Under the pieces are notes generated by a model. The model saw only the letters and a list, made by a program, of their open reading frames with translations, did not search any database and was not told the origin of the DNA. A DNA stretch of 64,000 nt, taken from contig NZ_RZHE01000003.1 in assembly GCF_003989825.1 (NCBI RefSeq), positions 223,470 through 287,469 of the forward strand, written 5' to 3'. The position numbers and the translations under genes are program-made. This document shows, one piece after another, positions 29,018 to 38,282 of the stretch; positions within the stretch are counted from its first letter, which is position 1; each line of letters starts with the position of its first letter. Source of the stretch: Vreelandella populi (GTDB lineage Bacteria; Pseudomonadota; Gammaproteobacteria; Pseudomonadales; Halomonadaceae).

Positions 29018-31077
29018 GACGGCTCAGCCTCCTTATAGAAAGAGTAATGTTGATTATTAATGATTTTGCCCGCTTCTTTCTTGACCCTGCTCAAGCGATG
29101 CAATCCTGTGATATCCAGAATTAATGCCACGCTGCCATCACCCAGAATGGTAGCCGCTGAAATTCCCGGCACCTTGCGATAGTTATCTTCAAGGTTTTTA
29201 ACAACGACCTGCTGCTGGCCAATCAATTCATCAACCAGCATGGCGTAACGGCGCCCTTCGCCCTGAACGATGACGGCGATACTTCGCGTCGGGTCAGTAA
29301 TCGCATTTTCTACATCCAGCACTTCATGAATTGCGATCACGGGCAGGTACTCGTCGCGCACCTTTAAGACAACATCATCTCCCGCCATGGCATACATGTC
29401 GTTTTTGGTCGGCTGCAAGGACTCAAGCACGGTAGACAACGGCAGAATAAAGGTTTCCCCACCGACCTTGATTGACATGCCATCCAGTATCGCAAGCGTC
29501 AGCGGCAGCACAATTCGGGTGTTGGTGCCTTCACCTAATTTGGACTGGATTTCAACGCGGCCGCCCATTCCCTGAATATTACGCTTGACCACATCCATGC
29601 CCACGCCTCGACCCGAGACGTCGGTCACGGCTTCGGCGGTCGAAAAGCCTGGCGCAAAAATCAGCTGATAGACTTCTTCGTCGGTCATGGTGTCAGAGAC
29701 GTTAAGCCCATTTTCCCGCGCTTTGGCTAGCAGGCGCTCCCGATCCATACCGGCGCCGTCATCACGCACTTCGATCAGGATATTGCCGCCCTGATGACGG
29801 GCAGACAGGGTTAGTTTGCCGGTTCGCGGCTTGCCCAGCGCCTCACGCTTGTCCGGCATTTCTATACCGTGATCAAGGCTATTACGCACCAGGTGGGTTA
29901 ACGGGTCAGTGATGCGCTCGACTAGGCTTTTATCCAGCTCGGTGGACTTGCCTTCGGTCACTAGCTCAATCTCTTTACCCAGTTTGCCTGCCGTATCACG
30001 TACCACGCGGGGGAAGCGGCTAAACACGAACTCCATGGGAATCATGCGGATAGACATGACCGCTTCCTGGAGATCCCGGGCATTACGCTGTAAAAGGCTC
30101 ATGCCGTTTTGCAGCGAGCTGTTACCTACCGACTGATCTTCAAGATCGCTGACCGTCTGATCCAGCATTGACTGGGTGATGATAAGTTCACCCACCAGGT
30201 TAATGATCTGGTCAACCTTATCTACCGACACGCGAATGGACGAGGATTCGGCAGCGGCCTTCTTGGGTTTGGCAGCGGCTTCCTTGCGTTCACTCTCAAC
30301 GGGCGGCTGAGGCTTCGCAGCGGGTTCAGCAGCAACCGGGGCTGCTGGCGGTGTCGATACAGTCGGTGCAGCACTCACCGGGACGGCTGTCTGGGCGCGA
30401 TCAGTTACTTTAATTTCGATCTGTTCTGGTTCGATAATAAAGCACATGACGGCTTCAATATCATCGGCACTGCTATCGCCGTTTAAAATGACTTCATAGC
30501 GCTTGTCATCACCGGATTGCGTCTGAATCTCACCCAGCTGCTCAAGCTCTTCCACCAGCAGCGTGCGATCCTTTTCGCTCACGTTGAGCAGGGCCACCAC
30601 CAACTGATGTTCACTAGCCGAAGAGGCTGAGGGCTCTTCTGTCTTGAAAAGGGGGGCAGGCGGTGCGGCCGGAGCCTCTAGCGTTTGGCCAATTTCTTCT
30701 AAGGCTATCTGCTGTAGGGTTTGGCAAATCCGCTCGTACGCCTCTTGATCCGGCGCTTCCTCGTTGCGATAGGCATCGAGTTGCTCGTGCATGATGTCTT
30801 TAGTCTCTAGAAAGGTATCAACGAGGTCGGCACGCAAGGTAAGCTCTCCCTTACGCGCATGATCCAGCAGGTTTTCGAAAATATGCGTGGTTTTCTGCAG
30901 CACGCTAAAACCAAAGGTTCCTGCTCCTCCCTTGATTGAATGCGCAGCGCGGAAAATAGCGTTTAGCTGCTCGCCATCTGGATTATCAATGTCGAGTTCC
31001 AGCAAATGCTGCTCCATATCAGCGAGCAGCTCTTCAGCCTCTTCAAAAAAAGTGTCAAAAAAGTCCGCTATATCCAT
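29014..31077 (-). CDS. cheA: Chemotaxis histidine kinase CheA
   Basis: CheA autophosphorylates and passes phosphate to CheY and CheB. The 687-residue protein has P1 (Hpt) with the phospho-His in [15 protein letters not shown] near residue 46, a P2 region, a Pro/Ala linker, the P3 dimerisation helices, the P4 kinase domain ([32 protein letters not shown]) and a C-terminal CheW-like P5. The ATG at 31077 is preferred, since GGAG lies seven bases upstream; a GTG 12 bases earlier is possible. It follows motAB as in enterobacteria. Confidence 0.97.
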   Translation of the reverse strand: MDIADFFDTFFEEAEELLADMEQHLLELDIDNPDGEQLNAIFRAAHSIKGGAGTFGFSVLQKTTHIFENLLDHARKGELTLRADLVDTFLETKDIMHEQLDAYRNEEAPDQEAYERICQTLQQIALEEIGQTLEAPAAPPAPLFKTEEPSASSASEHQLVVALLNVSEKDRTLLVEELEQLGEIQTQSGDDKRYEVILNGDSSADDIEAVMCFIIEPEQIEIKVTDRAQTAVPVSAAPTVSTPPAAPVAAEPAAKPQPPVESERKEAAAKPKKAAAESSSIRVSVDKVDQIINLVGELIITQSMLDQTVSDLEDQSVGNSSLQNGMSLLQRNARDLQEAVMSIRMIPMEFVFSRFPRVVRDTAGKLGKEIELVTEGKSTELDKSLVERITDPLTHLVRNSLDHGIEMPDKREALGKPRTGKLTLSARHQGGNILIEVRDDGAGMDRERLLAKARENGLNVSDTMTDEEVYQLIFAPGFSTAEAVTDVSGRGVGMDVVKRNIQGMGGRVEIQSKLGEGTNTRIVLPLTLAILDGMSIKVGGETFILPLSTVLESLQPTKNDMYAMAGDDVVLKVRDEYLPVIAIHEVLDVENAITDPTRSIAVIVQGEGRRYAMLVDELIGQQQVVVKNLEDNYRKVPGISAATILGDGSVALILDITGLHRLSRVKKEAGKIINNQHYSFYKEAEPS

Positions 31078-31120
31078 GCCCCACTCCACTCTAACGTCAT
31101 ATTTTTGTCACCGGTCAACA

Positions 31121-32044
31121 TCATTCCGACGTATCGTCCGGTGAAGTATCTTGTGGCACGTCTTCTACCAACTCGTTGGCAGAGGTAGGCGTCGGGATAT
31201 CGGTTCCCATGGTGCCAGGATTACGAATCGCCTCTGCGATTTCGGGCAGCAAGACGATTAGCTCAATACGGCGATTGACCGGATCCGTCGGCCCGGTATC
31301 AGGTAACGGCACACGATCGGCAAAGCCTGACACACGCAGCAGTTGATCAGGGTCGAGACCACCAGCGACCAGTTCCCGACGCGATGCGTTGGCACGATCA
31401 TTGGATAACTCCCAGTTGCTATAGCCACGATAACCGCCCGCATAAGGCACGCTGTCGGTATACCCCCCGATACTCAGGTCATTGGGCAGCTCATTTAACA
31501 AGGGGGCCATCGTGCGCAATAAATTTCGCATATACGGCGCGACTCTATTACTACCCAGCTCAAACATGGGCCGCTGCTCCGTATCCAGCAGCTGAATGCG
31601 CAAACCTTCCCGAGTTAGATCAAAGCGCATCTGGTCGCGCAGCTGACGAAGCTCTGGGTCTTGCTCAATCGCTCGTTCGATGCGTTCCTGAAGATCAGAA
31701 AAAAAGCGTCGTTCCTGCATGCTGGGCCGGGTGTGCTGCATGACATCAATCCGCGCTCTTTCGCCATCGCTATGAGTGGGGTCTGGGCCGCCGCCGGGGA
31801 TAACGCGAGTACTGCCGGACTGGTCCCCCCCGGTAATCGCCGTCACCAGCGGGGTGCTGAAATACTCGGCCACGCCGCGCCGTGTTTCCTCACTGGAAAC
31901 ACTTAAAATCCACATGACGAGAAAGAGTGCCATCAGGGCAGTCATAAAGTCCGCAAGCGCAATTTTCCAGGCGCCCCCGTGGTGTGCATGCACCACTTTT
32001 TTACGCCGGATAACAATCGGGCGCTTATCGCTTCCCTTGCTCAT
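31121..32044 (-). CDS. motB: Flagellar motor stator protein MotB
   Basis: The 307-residue stator subunit has a basic N-terminal tail, one membrane helix with WKIALADFMTALMALFLVMW, whose Asp is the proton-carrying residue, a plug/linker, and an OmpA-like domain (IGGYTDSVPY, NWELSNDRANASRREL, NRRIELIVL) that binds peptidoglycan. The start overlaps the motA stop by 4 bases. The helix sequence is of the E. coli proton-driven type, differing from the second stator at 11 kb. Confidence 0.96.
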   Translation of the reverse strand: MSKGSDKRPIVIRRKKVVHAHHGGAWKIALADFMTALMALFLVMWILSVSSEETRRGVAEYFSTPLVTAITGGDQSGSTRVIPGGGPDPTHSDGERARIDVMQHTRPSMQERRFFSDLQERIERAIEQDPELRQLRDQMRFDLTREGLRIQLLDTEQRPMFELGSNRVAPYMRNLLRTMAPLLNELPNDLSIGGYTDSVPYAGGYRGYSNWELSNDRANASRRELVAGGLDPDQLLRVSGFADRVPLPDTGPTDPVNRRIELIVLLPEIAEAIRNPGTMGTDIPTPTSANELVEDVPQDTSPDDTSE

Positions 32045-32910
32045 GCACCACCGACCTTCTTGGCATCTTTCACATAATCTTCAAGTTCGGTAAAAGTGGG
32101 GCGCTCAGCGGTATATAGCGCTTTACGGCCGAACTCAACGGCCAGCTGTGGCGCGTAGCCGTGCAAACTCGCCAATAATGTTATCCGGATGCATTGCATC
32201 ATTTTTTCTGCTTCCTGGGCTTGCCGACCTGCGAAGCTGGCGATAGGGCTAATAAAGCCATAACCCATTAAAATACCCAGGAAAGTTCCAACCAACGCGT
32301 GGGCAATCATTTCACCCATCTGATCGGGACTTGCATCAGCATAGGTCAGCGCCTTAATTACCCCCATAACTGCCGCCACAATGCCGAAGGCGGGCATGGC
32401 GTCGCCCACTTTTGCAATAGCGTCGATTGGGATGTGGGCTTCTTGTTCAAACACTTCGATTTCGTGCAGCATCAGCTCATCAATTTCCATAGGCTCCATG
32501 CCGCCACTCACCATCAGGCGCAGGTAATCCGTCAGGAAAGTCATGACATGAGGATCAGCTAATACAGTAGGATGCTCTTGAAAAAGAGGGCTTTCTTGAG
32601 GGTTATCGATATCTCGCTCTATACCCAGCATTCCTTCACGACGAATTTTCGACAATAGCTTGTACTGCATTGCCATCACTTCCATGTAGAATGCTTTGTT
32701 ATATTTTTTTGCTCCCCTGAGCCTGGGCAATAGCTTAAATGTGGCTTTTATGGCTTTGATATTGTTAGCAGCAATAAATGCACCAACGCCAGCCCCGCCA
32801 ATAATGAGTAGTTCAAGTGGTTGGTATAAAGGACCTAGGCTGCCGCCTGCCAGCACATAGCCACCAAATACACATAACAAAACGACTACATAGCCTAGAA
32901 GTATCAGCAC
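32041..32910 (-). CDS. motA: Flagellar motor stator protein MotA
   Basis: The 289-residue protein has four membrane helices: two N-terminal (ILLGYVVVLLCVFGGYVLAGG; then a helix near residue 35) and two around 165-225 that include PAFGIVAAVMGVIKAL and GTFLGILMGYGFISPIA. The conserved Pro and the charged cytoplasmic loop that contacts FliG are in place. Length is close to E. coli MotA (295). It is the first gene after flhDC, with 195 bases between, in the enterobacterial order flhDC-motAB-cheAW. Confidence 0.96.
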   Translation of the reverse strand: MLILLGYVVVLLCVFGGYVLAGGSLGPLYQPLELLIIGGAGVGAFIAANNIKAIKATFKLLPRLRGAKKYNKAFYMEVMAMQYKLLSKIRREGMLGIERDIDNPQESPLFQEHPTVLADPHVMTFLTDYLRLMVSGGMEPMEIDELMLHEIEVFEQEAHIPIDAIAKVGDAMPAFGIVAAVMGVIKALTYADASPDQMGEMIAHALVGTFLGILMGYGFISPIASFAGRQAQEAEKMMQCIRITLLASLHGYAPQLAVEFGRKALYTAERPTFTELEDYVKDAKKVGGA

Positions 32911-33105
32911 AAGCAGAGTCCTTGCGGTGTTTCAATATTAAGTAGGGGAACTAAAATTTAGCCATCTGTTCTGATGGTCAGGTGTCGTTCCGGCTCAAGC
33001 ACAAATTAGCCTCATCATACTAGTGATGATGTGCAGTTTAATTAAAAAGTACCGCCGCATTTTACCGCTATCTATGCGTTAAAGGCTTGCTTAGCAAATG
33101 CTTTA

Positions 33106-33663
33106 TCAAGCATTGTTAGCGTTATTCTTTTCTTCCTGAGCACGCTGTGATTTACGCGTCTTGCCTGCTCGAGAAGGCGGTTGGCAAATACCGCAAACGT
33201 AGCCACGCGCAGGGCTGTGCGCATGTGCAACAAAATCCCCGTCACAGCGCGTACATTTATTCATTTGAAGCAGGTCACTTTCAAAAAAACGCACTAGCGT
33301 CCAGGCGCGCGTCAAGCCAAGCACTGGCTCTGCACCCTCTAGCATCATCTGCTCGTCATAAAGCCGATAGGCTTTTACAAAGGCTTCAATCCGCTCACAG
33401 CACGTATCCTTACGCAAACTGGCGTAGATATTGTAAAAAAGCGAGGAGTGGACATTGGGCAGCCAAGTAATGAACCAGTCTGCCGAAAAAGGCAGCATGC
33501 CCTTTGGCGGCGACACCCCACAGACTTCTTTATAGAGTTTAATCAGGCGCGTACGGCTTAACTCGGTTTCCGTTTCCAGCACCTGAAGACGTGCACCTAG
33601 CTCAATCAGCTCTATTGCCAGCTGTACTTGGTGCATTTCATCGACCAAGCTTTTCTGGCTCAC
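33106..33663 (-). CDS. flhC: Flagellar master regulator subunit FlhC
   Basis: FlhC joins FlhD in the FlhD4C2 activator that turns on class II flagellar operons. The 185-residue protein has the FlhC helical N-terminal part (ELGARLQVLETETELSRTRLIKLYKE) and the four zinc-binding Cys in CTRCDGDF and CGICQPP near residues 137-161. The ATG overlaps the flhD stop by 4 bases. The tail is Lys/Asn-rich. Length is close to E. coli FlhC (192). Confidence 0.96.
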   Translation of the reverse strand: MSQKSLVDEMHQVQLAIELIELGARLQVLETETELSRTRLIKLYKEVCGVSPPKGMLPFSADWFITWLPNVHSSLFYNIYASLRKDTCCERIEAFVKAYRLYDEQMMLEGAEPVLGLTRAWTLVRFFESDLLQMNKCTRCDGDFVAHAHSPARGYVCGICQPPSRAGKTRKSQRAQEEKNNANNA

Positions 33664-33992
33664 CCCTCATCTCCCAGCGGTAATGATTCAAATGTGTCGC
33701 ACGCTAACAGCAATGATGCATGCAGACCGGCTAACCCCTGATCCCGCGGATTCTGCGTTACCTGTCGCAGCCGTTGAGCACTGGTCTGACTGAACCGACA
33801 TATCAGTTGGTTAGTGCGTGCCAACTTCGTTAGTTGGCGTGCACTAAGCGTTGATAACAAGTCAGCCATATCGCCATCTATTTTTAAACGAAACAATGCT
33901 GCTTCGCGGTCTTCACTTAACAGGCGCTGCGCGAGAAGCAAATAAGCTAAGTTTATTTCTTGAATTTCATCGAGAAAATTAGTGTGACTCAT
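33660..33992 (-). CDS. flhD: Flagellar master regulator subunit FlhD
   Basis: The 110-residue protein begins with LDEIQEINLAYLLLAQRLLSEDREAALFRL (in parts), the FlhD dimerisation helices, and ends with a short helix-turn-helix-like region. It is coupled to flhC. Length is close to E. coli FlhD (116-119). The gene has a -10 TATAAT 39 bases upstream. FlhDC is the peritrichous-type master regulator, as opposed to FleQ/FlrA of polar systems; its presence with FlhF is notable. Confidence 0.95.
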   Translation of the reverse strand: MSHTNFLDEIQEINLAYLLLAQRLLSEDREAALFRLKIDGDMADLLSTLSARQLTKLARTNQLICRFSQTSAQRLRQVTQNPRDQGLAGLHASLLLACDTFESLPLGDEG

Positions 33993-34030
33993 AGTGTTCC
34001 ATCAAATGGCACAGGCGCAGTTTTGTAACC

Positions 34031-34036
34031 ATTATA
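34031..34036 (-). promoter_or_regulatory. Probable -10 element of flhDC
   Basis: The minus strand reads TATAAT here, 38 bases before the flhD ATG, in a 105-base spacer. No good -35 is seen at 16-18 bases, which fits an activator-dependent promoter. Confidence 0.45.
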
Positions 34037-34097
34037 CGGGCGCCCTGATGACTTTTTCCTTACCCAACATCATGGTTGCACACTATATCTGCATTGG

Positions 34098-34391
34098 CTA
34101 CTTGGTTGGGTTTCGTAGTTCCAACCCTTCTCCCGATAACTCAAACACCCATACCAGTAGCTCAGCCACCACCTGATAAAGCTGGGGTGGTATTTCAGTG
34201 TCTAAATCTAACTGCATCAAAAGCGCGACGATTTCAGGCGCATCATGCACATAAATTCCCTGACGTTGAGCCTCGGCCATAATACGTTCAGCAAGCTCCC
34301 CGTAGCCTTTTGCCACCACGCGCGGCGCACGTTCATTTTCCTGATAGGCAAGTGCCACGGCTTGGCGGCGGCGCTCATCCGGCAAGGTCAT
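34098..34391 (-). CDS. flhX: FlhB C-terminal-domain paralogue (FlhX/FhlB)
   Basis: A 97-residue protein equal to the cytoplasmic FlhB-CC part: QAVALAYQENERAPRVVAKG, AERIMAEAQRQGIYV and ALLMQLDLDTEIPPQLYQVVAELLVW follow FlhB after its cleavage site. It lacks membrane helices and the NPTH motif. Such free-standing FlhX proteins can take the place of the cleaved FlhB-CC in other bacteria. The ATG at 34391 is chosen for its AGGAG seven bases upstream and overlaps the FliK-like gene by 17 bases. Last gene of the fliST unit. Confidence 0.88.
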   Translation of the reverse strand: MTLPDERRRQAVALAYQENERAPRVVAKGYGELAERIMAEAQRQGIYVHDAPEIVALLMQLDLDTEIPPQLYQVVAELLVWVFELSGEGLELRNPTK

Positions 34392-35607
34392 TGTTACGCT
34401 CCTGCGGTATGTACCGCGCACGTACTTGGACCCTCTCCAAATCCAGAGCAGTCAAACGCTGCTCTAACGCGGGTATGCCTTTTTCAAGATATTGGTGGGT
34501 GGCGCTATCGGCCGCTGTTAAGTCAATACTTAACACCGCTCGATAAAACCACAAAGAGACGCTAAATGCTCCCACGTTAGGTACTTCCAGGCGCATTTCA
34601 GAACGCCATCCATCATCTGAATCACTGCTTTCTCGTTGATCCTCCTGAGTTTTATCACGAGCCGGCAACTGAATTACCAATGCCATAAAAATTCCAGCCC
34701 ACACGTCACCTTCCCAACGAAGGGTAGGCGTCACTAGCATATCCAGCTGTTGGCGCACCAAGCCCTGCAAGCTTTCATGAACAATCTCGCGATGGCCGCG
34801 TATTTTCAAGTTATCGACTTCGTCCGTAAAGGCAAGGGCATCGCGAGATGCAAGGCCTGCACCGCCCTCAGGGACAGTCGAAACGTTGTTCATCTGAGCA
34901 GGCGCGGCACTAACCGCATTAGGCATGCCAGAAGAGGTTGTGACGGCCCCATTGTACATATATAGCAACGTACTACCCGGTAATATCAGCCTGCTTGAAG
35001 GTAACTCCGCAGTTGCGCCAACCAATGGCATTCCAGATGGCGATGACACGTTGGGTGGTAACAACATTGTGGGTGGTACTACAGACCGTGGTCCAGGTTG
35101 CATTTGCGGCTCACGTAGCAGCTGCTGGCGAGGCACATCGCCTTGAAACCAACGCTTTAAGTGCGCCTCATAAAATAGTCCACTATCGCGCACGCTCGCC
35201 TCCAGACGCTCGGCGACCACCCCTACTGCCGGCGGCTCTTGTGCGGTTAACAAGGGCGCGGCGGGGCGTATAACAGGCGCAGGTGCAGGGAAGCGCAATA
35301 AGACATCCGCGATAGTACGCGCCGCTGGACTAAAGTGGGTTTGCGTTGACCCAGGTGGTGCACCTGAAGACTCCCCCCTTGCCAGCAATCGCTCACCATT
35401 AGGCAATTCCGGCAGGCGTCTTAGATCATTTAACGTACCTGACACGGCACGGCCATCCAGGCTTGAATCCCCCGGCAGGGCACGCGGCCCCTCGCCAGGT
35501 GGAATAGCCTTGACCGGCTCACTTAACGCGCGCTGGAGCGACACCTCACCCTGCCGACCCAATACCTGGTGCATCAGTGTATCGATCAGGGGTGTAATTC
35601 CACTCAC
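34375..35607 (-). CDS. Second FliK-like hook-length control protein
   Basis: A 410-residue protein with a Pro/Ser/Ala-rich N-terminal ~250 residues of low order, then a C-terminal part whose pattern (LRWEGDVWAGIFMALVIQLP, MRLEVPNVGAFSVSLWF, IPALEQRLTALDLERVQVRA) resembles the Flg_hook domain that contacts FlhB. A conventional fliK lies at 45 kb. It starts with GTG overlapping the fliT stop (GTGA) and is joined to flhX. The pair FliK-like plus FlhX suggests an accessory export-switch module (inference). Confidence 0.65.
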   Translation of the reverse strand: MSGITPLIDTLMHQVLGRQGEVSLQRALSEPVKAIPPGEGPRALPGDSSLDGRAVSGTLNDLRRLPELPNGERLLARGESSGAPPGSTQTHFSPAARTIADVLLRFPAPAPVIRPAAPLLTAQEPPAVGVVAERLEASVRDSGLFYEAHLKRWFQGDVPRQQLLREPQMQPGPRSVVPPTMLLPPNVSSPSGMPLVGATAELPSSRLILPGSTLLYMYNGAVTTSSGMPNAVSAAPAQMNNVSTVPEGGAGLASRDALAFTDEVDNLKIRGHREIVHESLQGLVRQQLDMLVTPTLRWEGDVWAGIFMALVIQLPARDKTQEDQRESSDSDDGWRSEMRLEVPNVGAFSVSLWFYRAVLSIDLTAADSATHQYLEKGIPALEQRLTALDLERVQVRARYIPQERNNDLAG

Positions 35608-35996
35608 GCATCTACCCCATCATCGCTATGCATCTGGGCGCCCTGCTGAGGCGCATAGGCACGATGTAAATCACGCTGGCGCTGGGAGACGCCAATCAGC
35701 TTGCCCAATTCATCGCGTCTGGCAACCAAGCGGCGACGAATTTCCACGTCATATTCTAAAATATCTTCAAGTAGCCTCGCCTTACGCTGCCTGCCCGATT
35801 CGTCTAGTATCACTCCACTATCAAGTTCATGTAATCTTTCTACCAGCATGACGTAGTGTGTGCGCTGTTCGATCAGCTCTTCCCACTGCTCAGTACTGGC
35901 CAGTTTGTGCATTTGAGATACGTGAACCAGCAACCCTTCATACGCGTCTAAAAGCGCGTCTTGTGTGGCGTTGTGGGCATTTACGGAAGCTGCCAT
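35604..35996 (-). CDS. fliT: Flagellar chaperone FliT
   Basis: FliT is the export chaperone for the filament cap FliD and, in enterobacteria, an antagonist of FlhDC. The 130-residue, helical protein has the FliT pattern (LLDAYEGLLVHVSQMHKLA, EQWEELIEQRTHYVMLVERL). The ATG at 35996 follows the fliS stop and GAGG; an earlier in-frame ATG at 36032 would overlap fliS. It is downstream of fliS. The expected client gene fliD is not in the window. Confidence 0.82.
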   Translation of the reverse strand: MAASVNAHNATQDALLDAYEGLLVHVSQMHKLASTEQWEELIEQRTHYVMLVERLHELDSGVILDESGRQRKARLLEDILEYDVEIRRRLVARRDELGKLIGVSQRQRDLHRAYAPQQGAQMHSDDGVDA

Positions 35997-36003
35997 GGTC
36001 GCC

Positions 36004-36420
36004 TCATGCGCTTTGCTGCTGGCCGATTTCACGCCATGCGGAGGCGATATTTTCGAGCAACTGCTCTGCTTGATTTAAACTCTCTTCATCATTGCGAAGA
36101 TTAGCGGTAAGTAATAAGCGTGCAATATAGTCATACAGCGATGCCAATCGTTCAGCGATATCGCCGCCCTTTTCTTGATCAAGTGCGGCCGCAAGTCCGT
36201 TATTGATAATATCCAGCGCCTTGGAAACTGCTTTGCCCTTCTCGCTCGTATTACCGGCCTGCATATGGATACGGGCGGCACGAATGGCCGTTTGCGCTCC
36301 CTCAAACAGCATTACAATAAGCTTGTGCGGATCAGCTGACATAACGCCGCTTTCTACGCCAACGCGTGCGTAAGCATTAGCACCGCGTCCGTAGGCAGCA
36401 TTGCCGCGAGAGTATGTCAT
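36004..36420 (-). CDS. fliS: Flagellin export chaperone FliS
   Basis: FliS binds the C-terminus of flagellin before export. The 138-residue protein starts AYGRGANAYARVGVESGV, has the PHKLIVMLFEGAQTAIRAA helix and AERLASLYDYIARLLLTANL, all FliS hallmarks. A strong sigma-28 promoter lies about 100 bases upstream. fliC and fliD, normally just upstream, are missing here. Confidence 0.96.
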   Translation of the reverse strand: MTYSRGNAAYGRGANAYARVGVESGVMSADPHKLIVMLFEGAQTAIRAARIHMQAGNTSEKGKAVSKALDIINNGLAAALDQEKGGDIAERLASLYDYIARLLLTANLRNDEESLNQAEQLLENIASAWREIGQQQSA

Positions 36421-36521
36421 TAGCTAAAGCTCCTTATATATGGCGGCGGTTGACTAAACGCCAATCATCGCCACATGCTTTTCATCATCAATTACGGGCA
36501 CATCATGCCCAGCTGTAAACT

Positions 36522-36548
36522 ATATCGGCATTTTTGGGGCATACTTTA
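36522..36548 (-). promoter_or_regulatory. Sigma-28 (FliA) promoter of fliST
   Basis: On the minus strand, TAAAGTAT (36541-36548), N11, GCCGATAT (36522-36529): 14 of 16 bases match TAAAGTTT-N11-GCCGATAA. It points toward fliS, fliT, the FliK-like gene and flhX. Confidence 0.88.
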
Positions 36549-36593
36549 GCGCTTACCCCTACTTTTGCGTTGACTAACGGCCTAGCTCTCACC

Positions 36594-38282
36594 TTAAGCT
36601 GAAACGGCTATTTCCTGCGCCGGTTTTCCAAGCCTTTCCCGCACGTCGCCCCTTACCAGATTTCCAAGCGTATCACGCATGGGGGGCTCAACCTGCTGTG
36701 TTAGCCATACTTCGCTTGGCATACCAGCCTCATCCAAACGCGTTACCCACGCCAGTTGCTCACTGGTAAAGCGCACCAGAGAACCGACCGGCAGCCCTTT
36801 GAAATGCTCGATATAGCGCTTTACCCAGCGCACATCGAACTGATGAGGATGGTTTAAAAGATGACGATAGATCTGCTGAGTAGTTTTAGCCGGGCGATCA
36901 GGGCGGTCGCGTCGCATGGCTTCAACCACATCCACCACGGCACTGGCCTTGGCAAGCTCGTTGATATCTTCACCACTCAAGCCGCCTGGATAGCCACTAC
37001 CATCCAGGCGCTCGTTAATCCCGCCAATGACCGCCTGGACAACGCTTACCGACAGCCACTGGCAATGCTGGAGACGATCGAGCAAAAGGGTCACATGTTC
37101 GATCATGGCCTGGCGGTGAGTCGCCTCAAAGCTCGGCGCTCTAAAAATGACCTGAGGCACCAGCGCCTTGCCCAAATCGTGGATCAAACCGCTGGCCACA
37201 ATAGCTTTACGTATTTCGCGAGGCATATTAGCCCCCACCAGGTCCAGCAAATGCACCGCAACGGCAATATTATGACGCACCAGCATTGGTTCGAGAGACA
37301 TGCAGCGAGAGGCGAACAATAATGCCTCACGATCCTCTTCATGAAGCGCCAACACGCGATCAGCGTTGCGTGATAACCGCCGGGCATCGATATCGCTACC
37401 CTGCTGCAAAAGCAGCAATTGGGCATCCAGATAAGCAGCCACCTTCACAAGCCGGCGCGCCATGGGGGTTGCATAGTGCTTTATATCCCGCCGCCCAACA
37501 CGCTCCAGATTGCTCCGCTTATTGGATTGCTCAAATAGCGGTGAGGGCTGCCGTTCGTCCGTATTCTCCTGTTTGTAACGGGCCGTCTCACGCTCTATTT
37601 CACATACGAAGTACCACACTTGACGTTCTTGTTCGGCAGTCAATCTTGAAAACTCAAACCCAACGCGCAGCAAGTGCCTTTCCGGGTCAATTTTTTGATG
37701 GCGAACAATGCAATGACCCTCGAAATAGGTTCCGTCAGGAAAACTTAGTGCCAGCTTGTAAGGTCCATCCGTTTCCGCCAATACGCCGCTGGCGGTAAGG
37801 GGCAGCTCCAGTTGGCAGCCTTCCTGGGAAATATCCCGTAACTCACCTACGGCTGTATTACCTTGCACACCGAATAAGGTCGCAGTCACGGCCATCCCCA
37901 GGCGCAGCTCAGCTCGAAAGGATTCGCGGCGCTGCAAAACATCAACGGTCGCCGGGTAGTCGCTGCAGCATAAAAAACGCCCCCCAGAGCGGCGTGTTTC
38001 AGTGAGCGAAAGAAGAGGAGTGCGGACGATTTTATTTTGAGCCTGTGCATACAGATAAAATGCTTCGCCCTCCTGAAGGCGAGCTAACAGATAGTCGACC
38101 GATGACAGATCCATCACAAGTGCTTCACCCGCATGCTGTTCCATCAAGACGATCGGCTCAGCACTTGCACCAGGTGAGGCCATGCACAGCGATACGCCGC
38201 CGCTTTCAATCATGGCATTCAGTAGCGACTCAATTGCTGCCGGGTTGGCAATCGTCTTATATTCATCTTGCTGCGCTAGCAT
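36594..38282 (-). CDS. YcgR/PilZ protein fused to a degenerate HD-GYP domain
   Basis: A 562-residue soluble protein. Residues ~1-110 resemble the YcgR N-terminal domain; 115-235 are a PilZ domain with the c-di-GMP-binding RRESFR (118-123) and DISQEG (150-155). Residues ~310-510 are HD-GYP-like: GLIHDLGK (HD at 368-369), a later His at 396, and NERLDGSGYPGG at 423-434. The HHE of active HD-GYP enzymes reads INE, so two metal-ligand His are lost. It may bind c-di-GMP through PilZ and use the HD-GYP part as a sensor rather than a phosphodiesterase, perhaps as a motor brake. It lies between fliS and flaG. Architecture is seen; function is inferred. Confidence 0.8.
   Translation of the reverse strand: MLAQQDEYKTIANPAAIESLLNAMIESGGVSLCMASPGASAEPIVLMEQHAGEALVMDLSSVDYLLARLQEGEAFYLYAQAQNKIVRTPLLSLTETRRSGGRFLCCSDYPATVDVLQRRESFRAELRLGMAVTATLFGVQGNTAVGELRDISQEGCQLELPLTASGVLAETDGPYKLALSFPDGTYFEGHCIVRHQKIDPERHLLRVGFEFSRLTAEQERQVWYFVCEIERETARYKQENTDERQPSPLFEQSNKRSNLERVGRRDIKHYATPMARRLVKVAAYLDAQLLLLQQGSDIDARRLSRNADRVLALHEEDREALLFASRCMSLEPMLVRHNIAVAVHLLDLVGANMPREIRKAIVASGLIHDLGKALVPQVIFRAPSFEATHRQAMIEHVTLLLDRLQHCQWLSVSVVQAVIGGINERLDGSGYPGGLSGEDINELAKASAVVDVVEAMRRDRPDRPAKTTQQIYRHLLNHPHQFDVRWVKRYIEHFKGLPVGSLVRFTSEQLAWVTRLDEAGMPSEVWLTQQVEPPMRDTLGNLVRGDVRERLGKPAQEIAVSA

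Noticed and set aside
33005..33040. Hairpin with CATCAT / ATGATG arms between flhC and motA
   Set aside because: Only six pairs, AT-rich, no T-run; too weak to call a terminator.
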